64,000 bases of DNA from Zygnema circumcarinatum (Eukaryota > Streptophyta > Zygnematophyceae > Zygnematales > Zygnemataceae). Shown piece after piece: positions 56,073 through 64,000 of the stretch (positions are counted from its first letter, which is position 1; each line of letters begins with the position of its first letter). The DNA lies in assembly GCA_037447605.1 (NCBI GenBank), contig CM074806.1:2162801-2226800 (forward strand). Direction: 5' to 3'. The notes beneath the pieces were generated by a model. That model did not search any database, was not told where the DNA came from, and saw nothing but the letters and a program-made list of their open reading frames with translations. Made by a program: the position numbers and the translations under genes.

Positions 56073-57024
56073 CTAAAACTGCTCTTGAGAAAGAAGCACA
56101 AGAAGGCCTTGCTGGCCCAATAAAATCTCGTTTAAAAAGCTCATGAACGCCACCCAGATAACAGGAGCTACATCTACTCCTCCCACTGGCGGGATGAGGC
56201 GACGAGTAATACCAAGGACTGGTTCAGTTGGCGTGTAAACTATCGAGAGGGGAAACTTGCTCACTGGCAGCTGCATGCAGCCAAAAATCCAAGCCCGCTG
56301 TCAGAGAGACCGACGCATACCTGCCGCGCCGGAGAGCAGCTATGGCTCAAGCTGTATTGCTGTACTGCAGGACGGGCTGGCTCAAAAGGGTTTCCTATCT
56401 TCAAGTGTAAGTACATTACAATCCGACCAACAGTAGACATACCTGTGGATACCACGACATCACAATACGAATGATGAACAAGAAGTTGAATCCTGAAATG
56501 AGCGGCCTGAGCAAAAAAATCAGCACTTCTGCAGTGCCTGCATCGAGTTCAGCCAACTCGAAAATGGGAACCCCTCCTGTTGCAGGACCTACTAAACTGC
56601 TGGCAGCGACTTCCTCGGGTACAAGAAAGGCTAATCCTAATATCATGCATGCTGTCAAACATGAAGAAAAATACTCGGCTCCTACTCCTGAAATGAAGCT
56701 TCTCTCGCAGCCAGCAGCTGAATCAGCATCTACGTCTACGTCTTCTGAACTCTCCGCAGCTAGCCCAAATTCAGCTTTCAGGTCGGAATTTTTTCCATGA
56801 AAGAGATGTGGTAAGTCATTCTCTGGCTTAAATGTGGACGACTGGACTGGCCGAGAGCTTCCTCCTCTACTGCGTGAGCTTTCTATCTTTGTGCCAAAGC
56901 AGCGCGAGACAAGAAAATTTCTTCTTCCAACAGGTTGACGCAGGCGGGAAAAAATCCTGCAGCTGCAAAGGGCTGGAGACGGTAGCGTGCAGGAGGCCAT
57001 GGCGGCTGGAAGACAGGGCGCCAT
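56073..57024 (-). CDS. CCB3: YGGT-family protein, CCB3/YLMG3-like
   Basis: Small plastid membrane protein. Members of this branch act in cofactor assembly on complex C (CCB pathway), attaching haem c(i) to cytochrome b6. Two exons, 57024-56443 and 56270-56073, join in phase 0 to 259 residues. The N-terminal 70 or so residues are basic and Ser-rich (transit-like), followed by an acidic linker and a hydrophobic stretch (CLTACMILGLAFLVPEEVAA). The YGGT core spans FLLRPLISGFNFLFIIRIVM, SWYPQLPVSKFP, YTPTEPVLGITRRLIPPVGG, VDVAPVIWVAFMSFLNEILL and GQQGLLVLLSQ, with two membrane segments. Starts at 57111, 57024 or 57000 are possible; 57024 is my choice because it gives a normal plastid presequence. 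Divergent from the CSA gene. Confidence 0.88.
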
Positions 57025-57579
57025 GGCGTCACTCCCCTTTTCTCCGCCTCCCGGGCTACAGCGACAGTCTTGCCGTGGATTCACCATTCGGATCCACTTT
57101 TGAACGCGCACATTCGATTCGGCCCAAAAGGTGTGATCCGTGCTTGCAGCTGTTGATCGGCGGGCGCTCGAGGGTCAACCTTTCACATGTGTTCAACGCA
57201 ACGCGACCCCTTTTGGTAGCTTACGTGGCAATATTCCATTGGCTTAATGATATTTTTCAAAAAAAAAAAACTCAGGGTCTATTTTATACACCTTTTTGAA
57301 TAGGTACACACTCTTTTCCCGCCTGTCAGATGTTTTTCTGCTTCCAGGCCAGGATAAAGCCCCTTGTGAGATTTTGGGATTTTTTTAAGGTGTGAATCTA
57401 TCCAAAAAAGTTGTGTAAATTGTAAATTCCATTTTCAATTTACTCCTGCGACGGGGCGATGATCTGAAGTTGGCGGTTGCAAACTTGAGATCTTGGCGCC
57501 GCTCTGGAGACAGAAACCACGAGCGGCCGACTCCGCGGCGGCGCTTGGGCAAGAATGGGAGCAGCGGGAGGGGGGGGGG
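57025..57579. promoter_or_regulatory. Divergent promoter between CCB3-like and CSA genes
   Basis: Only 555 bp separate the two start codons, so both promoters must lie here or overlap. The middle is AT-rich, with an A11 tract near 57259 and TTTTATAC-like words near 57283, and both sides are GC-rich. No specific factor site is claimed. Confidence 0.55.
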
Positions 57580-60500
57580 ATGGGGGAAAGGGCTGCGGGC
57601 CTGCTGCCGCGGCCGCCAAGAGCTCGCCATGGCGGCCGCATTTGGCAAGATCTCTCTGCGCGTGAGGCGGGGATTCGGCACCCACGGGCGCTGCCTGCAG
57701 CCGTCCGCGCGAGGCGCCTGGCTGCCATAGAGCTGGCGCAGTACCGTGACATCATTTCAGGGTACCGTGCTGCGGTGAACAGTCTGCAGGTGGGCGTCTG
57801 AACGAATGGATGCTTGTGTGGAGGCTGTCTTATGATAGATTCTGGCGAGGTAGGGAACCGTTGGTAGGTGTGAAAGTTACGATCCTGGATGCATGGGGCT
57901 CGTGGAAAGTCAAACGTGTTAAATTTCTAGTCACGATTCGAGCCTGTTCTATCCTCAGTCGTCTGCTTGTCCTTGTTACTGAATTTTGACATTCACTTAG
58001 TCATACTGAACATTCGTTTCTGCTAACTCTTTGAATGTTTTATGTGTCGAGAACTCTGTACCTCAACACTAAACTGCTGTTGTTGGTTCAGACTTGACAA
58101 CACTTCTCAGCACTTTCTGTGCAGCATGATCTTCAGTGCTATCTATCTCGGTTATCTGTCGAACCGCCCGAACAAGCTGACAAGGTTAGGGAGTCTCCCA
58201 TGCTGCAGGTGGATTCAGCGGAAGCTCGGTACCTCCTTTCCGGAGGAGCTGATGGTTCGATCGCAATTCATGATATCCAGGCGCCAACCAATTACGATGG
58301 GAAGACTGGAGCCTCTCGACATGAAGCTCTTCACTGTGTGGACAGAAATGCACCGCAGAGCCATCGGTTTTCTGTGTCATCAATCCAATGGTATCCGATT
58401 GACACGGGTCTATTCATCTCGGGATCATTTGACAAAAACGTTAATGTATGGGACACGAATTCACTTCAGGTATTTGTCTTTACGATTTTGCAGCATAGTG
58501 GGAAAAAATTAAAAGCATTTCCGCATAGGATGTTGCAGTACTTTGAGAACAGGTAATTGCTCAGATGTAATTTCTCATTCTTTACAGATGGCTGATGCAA
58601 TCGGGAGTAACGAAAACATGTTAGAATATTGTTTTGTTGTTGTCCTGCTAGTTCATGCAGTTCTATACGTACTACAGAAAATTTTGCAAGTAGTCATTGT
58701 TGACGAGGGCTAGCTTGTTATAGTCTTTACTTCTCCTTGTCAACTTATTGTGTGGCTGGGAAGCATTGCGATTGATGGCTAGAAACACAGTGGCTAGCTC
58801 GTCTTCTCTGGTCTTGCTTGACTTGTCTTGAGGGTTGTTCGTAAGCATTAGTTTGCAAGAAATCTACCACTGCGAATCGCCGTGGAGTGTTGGAGAATAG
58901 CGCTTGTACTGCGCTTGCTAGCGCCCACTAAGACGAGCTTCTTTTCTTTGTTTCTGAGAATTGCAGGTTGCTCTCCAATTCCCGATGCCAGGAAAAGTGT
59001 ATGCAGTTGCTATGTCAGCAATTGCCAGCACTCATACGCTTATTGCTGTTGGATCGGAAGATCATCGTGTGAGATTGTGCGATATTTCTACTGGCGCATG
59101 TACACATACTTTGACAGGGCACAGAGGTAAGCCTCTAGATTAGGGTTTTTGTTGAAGGCTATCATAAGTTTTGTGAGAAATAAGGTGTGTACTTGTGGTT
59201 GACAACAGGCTTGTATTGAATGGTAACGTATACAATCTTTAGGAGTTTAGAAAAGTTTGAGCCTTCTGTTTAATTTTCTCGTGAGCACCCGCTTTGTTCA
59301 CTTGCTGCTGTAATTTTAGTTGGGGAGTTCCTTTCATGTGCATTGTGGGGAGCAAGAATGCTAGATTCAGCCGTTGGTTCCCTACGAAGTATTGTCATGT
59401 AGTATAGTGTCGTGAAAAAAGCCATTCTTTCTCTAGAAAGAATGGCTTGACAAGGTTCTGCCGTCGCACATGCAATGGGAAACGGTTTCCTCCGAGGCTT
59501 CCCTTCTGTACTTGCATCAGGGTCCCAGCACATTTGGATATCTATGTGCTCTACACTACAAAACCCCTCCAGTCCTTGTCCAACGAAACAACGTTTGACG
59601 AGACTTATGCAAGAGTCGTTGCAATGGACTTGTGTTGAATCTGTGAGGGGGTTGTGTAGACTATTTAGGTACAGAAGAAACTTGAGCACACCACTCATCT
59701 TGATGGTGACGCCTTCAATGGGCCATGTGTTTCATACAGATGCTACATGGGCTGTGCAATGGTCTGTCTCAAGTGAGTGGATATTGGCCTCCGGTGGATG
59801 TGATGGTGCTGTTCGGCTATGGGACATTCGGAGGGCTGGCTGCTTTTTGCTGTTGGATCAACACCGGTCTAGTGTGGAAAATTGGAAGAACAAACTCGAT
59901 GGCTCAGTCGTGTCACAAGGAATGCGGCAGGCAACCTCAGGCAAGACAAGCAAGCAGGTACAAAAATCAGCCAGTTGAGGCAGAGACGACTTTTCTCTAG
60001 GCCAGAGCAGTGCAGTCCCGGTGCCTGCTGCTGTGCAGTGCACATGATATGGAAATTTTACAAAGTTCGTAATGCAGGAGCTCCTGGAAGCAATCTTTCA
60101 TGTTACCAGTATTTTGATGAATCTAGCATCTTTAGGGAATTTGTTAGTCTATACTGCAGAGGTCACAGCGGCCACTTGTAGCCACCCTGGAGGTTTCTTG
60201 TTGGGGTTTTTGTTTCGAGTAGTAAGGTGCGATGCGAATTCTTCATGCGCAAACGTGTTGTGATCTTCAGGTGGGCAAAGGGCAAGGAGTGCCGCCCTCT
60301 AGCAGGAATGCTCAGGCTTCCAAGATTATGAAAGCATCCATACCGGAGCGTAGAGTGCATCCTGGAATGCTGTCTGAGCGTGACCGAGAGACTGCTCATG
60401 ACGGGCCTGTAACTGCTCTTCAGATGACGCCTGATGGCCGCCACTTACTATCTACAGGTGAGCAAGTCTTGACTGTTTTGGGCCCTGATGCAAGTTAGGA

Positions 60501-63500
60501 ATGTTATGAAGTGGCCCATAACGATGGCACCGGTGGATAGAAGTTTGCGATAGTTAGTATGAGATTATCCACGATACTCGCTTTCTCTCAGCCGGATTTC
60601 ATTTGGATGGTCTGTGCCAAGCTAACCCAGCTCACGGAGTTCAAATAGGTTTAATCTGGGACTCTTGAATTAACATATAGTTTTTTTTCAATAACCTGAC
60701 TAAATGCTTATGGACGGTCGAGCGTGAGGTGTTTTTCCCGCCAGATGCTCAACATTTACCGTAAGCTAAAGGAACCGGGGCCATCCTCTCTTTTGCCTGT
60801 GATTCGTGAGCTGGCTTTCTGAGGCTGGCCCAACATTCGACAATAAGTTGCAACTGAAGATGAGAATATTCATCTTAGAACCATATTCTCAGTTAGACAG
60901 TATCTGGTATCTGTTTAGCATGTTCATGCAAATAAGCCAGCACAGTTGTGAGTTTATCTTTAGCTAATTTGCAAGAGTAAGCAGTGTGGTGTCGTTTTTT
61001 TTCTTTTCTTAATGAAGTCATGAAACTGATGCGCCGTGATAGGCCTGCCACACCTCACAAAGTTAAATACGAAATCTCCGCTGCTTTTTTCCATTCCTTG
61101 CGCACTCCTCCCCCCACGAAATAGCTGTGTGGCTCGTTCCGGACATTACCGATATTATGAAAATGTTGGTGATTGAAGCTGCATTTTCATGTTTCAACTT
61201 TTGTGATCGGTTGAATCTCCGGAGTTGAAAGCCGTGGTGGAAAGTTTCCAAACTTTCAAAACTGAGCTTTTCAACTTCGAATCTTGAACCCTCCCACCGT
61301 ATGTGGCACCCGGTTGACAGGCGGATGAAAGCTGGACGGTGCCGCGTTGGGGCCTGCCAGCGCTAAGTGGAGGGCGTCACGTGGCATTTTGCGAAGCCTC
61401 ATATATCGAGTAGTAGATTCTTTGAGGCTGCCCAGGGGGGGTGAGCACGGGCGCGGGCAGGCCGAAACCCTCTTTTGTCTGCCTTATCTTCCGGGTTGTA
61501 GTCAAACGTGGATAATGTGGGAAGTGACGAGAGCCATGTGCTACGTGTCAGCGTTTGGTTGGCGCCTTAGATTCTGTCAGTTTACCCCATTTCTTATGTT
61601 TTGGGTCCGGACGAGTGCCCAACGTTAGAAAGGCTCGTTCGCCTTTCATTACCTCAACCGTCTGTATGTGCGCCGGTGACATCCGCAAAGTTGGAAACCT
61701 GAATAAATTCTAAGAACTTGAAAACGTTGAAACATGAAAACGCACCTATGTAAGTCATGTACTTCTGAAGGTTTTTAGGTTCAGATGATTTCGGTGTGAG
61801 AATCTCACAGGTGAATAGCATAGCAGTTTGCTGTTATATTGTAATCTTACTATGTGATCACTTTTGAGCTCTCTCCAAGCTGGTAGTTTGTGCCAGCCCA
61901 ACTTTTTGCTGGTATGGTCTGATAGCTGAGTGATGGGACGGAGCTTTGGCAGGCACCGACTCCCGAATGCGGCTTTGGGACCTCGCCAGTGGTTGCAATA
62001 TGCTTGTTAATTATGCGGGCACTCGCAATCGTGCAGCGAAAGGCACTCAAATTGCAATTTCGCCTGACGGCTCGAGGGTCTACCATCCTTCAGGAAACGT
62101 CATTCAGGTAGTACGAGCTGCCACTGCTTTTGGTGTATCTTTTAGACACTAGTTTGATGTATGACCCGTCAACAGGTCCAGGGGTTTTAGAATGGAGACA
62201 AGTGAGTAGTTATAGCAATATAATAAGAAGCCAAGAAATACAGCTTAACGAGCTTGTCGTTTTACCGATTTTTTTTTGGTCTATTGCAGATTATCTTGTT
62301 TAATGTTATTATGGTAATGAAGGCTTGGTATACTTCCGTTTATGCCCATGAAATGTGCTCGATGTTGTCGATTGCTTCAGAGTGAATTTGTCTGGATGGT
62401 TCAGACCTTTTGGTTGAGGGCATTCTGATGCCTGCTCTCACTTGACACTGAAACTGTATAGCAACTGCAAGGGCTCTAATCGATTTGTTTGAACAGTGCT
62501 TGTGAATTTGGTGCTTGCCCTTCTCTTCGTCAATCTCATTCATATTTTGGTACACAAAGCGCAAGGAGTGTTCCACATTTATGACTTATTTTCAGTCCAG
62601 TGAATGAGCATTAATGAATTGGATTTGTTGAATTGGATAGCGACCAAATGCATCGATTAAAGAAGCTAAAGAAAGTGTCCGTTTTGCTTCGAGTTCATGG
62701 AATTCTGGGTTGCGCCTGCTCAATCAAACAGGTTTTTGACGTATGGACAGGACAACGGCTATCGGTTCTGAAGGGCCACTACGACCTTGTCCACTGCTGT
62801 ACCTTCCATCCATTCGATCAGGTAGCACTGCGCCACCTTCAACATTGCCTTCAGCAAATAGAGAAGATCAAGCCCTCAGACATTTTCTTGTTAACACTAT
62901 AAATCACACAACCTGCTGAATTCTGATCCTGTGGGAGTGTGTTACGATTCTTGTAGCTGTCAAAAAGTGCTTTTTGGCCCTCTGGTTTCAGAAGTGATAG
63001 TTGTACGCTGTACGTACTGTCACATGGACTGTACATTCTCCAAAAATGGCTTGTGTTGAACTGCCTCGCTTTCAGATTTGTGTCTCCACATTGGTAGTCT
63101 GGATAGAAATGGACCTCGCCATTGCTGTGGCAAAATTAAGGCGAATTTCATTTTGCCTATGTAGCTATTTTAGGGTTTTTTTAATTTGGAGTCGGGTGCA
63201 ATCCAATACAGGAGTTTTATAGCGGAAGTGGAGATCGTCAGATTTTAGTGTGGGGACCACCCGCACCACCCGATCTCCTTCAAGACCGGATGCGGAAGGT
63301 AAGCAGCTTCAGCCAGTCTGACGAAGCGTATGTCTGCCTCTATGTTTTGCTGAAAGTTCCTTACCTTTTTTATGGCAGTAATCGCTTACCTATCTACTTC
63401 TCTTATTCTGACTTCTCAGACATGTCTGTATCATTATCTGGCAGCAATGGGAATGATTTATGCCTGTGGTCTGGGAATTGATTACTGTGGACTAGTAAGA

Positions 63501-63679
63501 GTCAATATTTGTGTTTTATTAACTTGTTTTTGTGCCTCATGGTTTAACATGCCAAAAAAGGGCCTTCATGGGTGCAGGAGGGAGGGAAGGTAACAGGTGG
63601 CACTCTGCCGGACGTGGACGCCTGGAGCGACGATGAGGAACCCTCAAGGAGTCGGCTGAAATTCAGAAGGCTTCTGTAA
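57580..63679 (+). CDS. CSA: CSA/ERCC8 DNA-repair WD40 protein
   Basis: Substrate receptor of the CUL4-DDB1 ubiquitin ligase in transcription-coupled nucleotide excision repair. Nine exons join in phase: 57580-57789, 58209-58469, 58967-59126, 59740-59957, 60271-60457, 61953-62107, 62732-62821, 63212-63298 and 63578-63679; 489 residues (Arabidopsis about 450). The N-terminal helical entry (VRARRLAAIELAQYRDI, YRAAVNSLQ) is the DDB1-binding part of the family. WD repeats follow: RYLLSGGADGSIAIHDI, WYPIDTGLFISGSFDKNVN, THTLIAVGSEDHRVRLCD, WILASGGCDGAVRLWDIRRA, RHLLSTGTDSRMRLWD, VFDVWTGQRLSVLKGHYD and YSGSGDRQILVW. The tail DAWSDDEE matches the acidic end of CSA. A basic/Ser linker between repeats 4 and 5 is plant-like. 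Intron 5 (60458-61952) is unusually long. The start ATG 57580 follows a G run; an alternative upstream ATG in frame exists. Confidence 0.93.
61290..61620. other. Promoter-like GC-rich block in CSA intron 5
   Basis: Within the 1.5-kb intron, a GC-rich stretch carries CACGTG at 61378-61383, CTACGTGTC near 61542, AACGTGG near 61507 and CCAGCGC-type words, unlike the AT-rich intron DNA around it. It resembles the intergenic promoter blocks elsewhere in the window. No ORF of note; could be an internal promoter or an inserted sequence. Confidence 0.35.
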
Positions 63680-63775
63680 ACTGCAACAAGTGATGCTTCA
63701 CTGATCTTTGTTACACACGGCGGACCTTCTCCTGAAACGACCTCTACGGACAGCCAACTTTCTGTTCGCCATTGG

Positions 63776-63933
63776 AGTAGGGGTGGCCATGACTCCAGCC
63801 AGTTGACTAGACCGTTGCCATGTTAAGTGGAACCACGTCCACTTATTTTTGACGTATGACACTATGATTGGCTCAACATTTACGGGATACATGCAACTAA
63901 GTCAGTGGCTCGAGCCGGCGCGAGTAATTGCCT
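63776..63933 (+). mobile_element. Dispersed MITE-like element, copy B
   Basis: Starts GTAGGGGTGGCCATGACTCC, contains GACCGTTGCCATGTTAAG and ATTTACGGGA, and ends with AGTCAGTGGCTCGAGCCGGC and TAATTGCC. Copy A in intron 1 of the RID3 homolog has the same blocks on the other strand. It lies about 100 bp past the CSA stop, so it may be in the CSA 3' UTR. Confidence 0.75.
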
Positions 63934-64000
63934 TCTCTACATTGGAGGCATTGGGGGCTTCGGTATTTGTGCCAAGGGACAATGAATTGGCTCGCTTCAT

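Noticed and set aside
1-64000. tRNA, rRNA and snRNA genes
   Set aside because: No B-box (GGTTCGAATCC-like) with matching A-box, and no rRNA or snRNA core was noticed; a covariance-model scan could not be run.

Overview
The window is nuclear DNA of a green-lineage eukaryote, most likely a streptophyte (charophyte-grade alga, bryophyte or other early-diverging plant; I cannot tell which from sequence alone). Reasons: nearly all genes carry GT-AG introns of about 100-1500 bp; the gene set includes plastid-division FtsZ, a transit-peptide [2Fe-2S] ferredoxin, a FAD4-type lipid desaturase, a CCB3/YGGT protein, cytosolic HSP101, a type II metacaspase and the RST1 exosome-linker; intergenic DNA is rich in CACGTG and CCGTAC words.

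Layout: 1-6228 (+) 3' part of an RST1/focadhesin homolog; 7046-9320 (-) type II metacaspase with an expanded charged linker; about 10763-18975 (-) a very large F-box/leucine-rich-repeat protein with long acidic insertions; 18976-21036 a repeat-rich intergenic block (minisatellite, TGCATGCA runs, GGGCA pentamer array, interstitial telomere-like DNA); 21037-24728 (+) RID3/IPI3/WDR18 WD40 protein; 25521-29420 (-) HSP101/ClpB; 29421-32408 a long intergenic stretch with a fold-back element and CCAATGG-rich repeats; 32409-38798 (+) Mei2-like RNA-binding protein with three RRMs; 40565-43184 (+) plastid FtsZ; 44410-44820 (+) ferredoxin; 47636-48754 (-) FAD4-like desaturase; 48755-50731 repeats (palindromic element, about 73 copies of CCCAT); 50732-55251 (+) secreted Ig-filamin/SGNH-like protein of uncertain family; 56073-57024 (-) CCB3-like YGGT protein; 57580-63679 (+) CSA/ERCC8 DNA-repair WD40 protein; 63680-64000 a copy of a dispersed repeat.

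The genes do not form one pathway. They group loosely into RNA turnover and ribosome assembly (RST1, RID3, Mei2-like), protein quality control and turnover (HSP101, F-box, metacaspase, CSA) and plastid function (FtsZ, ferredoxin, FAD4, CCB3). Exon models were assembled by hand from splice-site phase and protein similarity remembered from known families; most junctions agree in phase, and the two that do not (in the RST1 and F-box genes) are stated. The most unusual material is in the non-coding DNA: three families of small dispersed or fold-back elements, and CCGTAC clusters repeated upstream of several genes.
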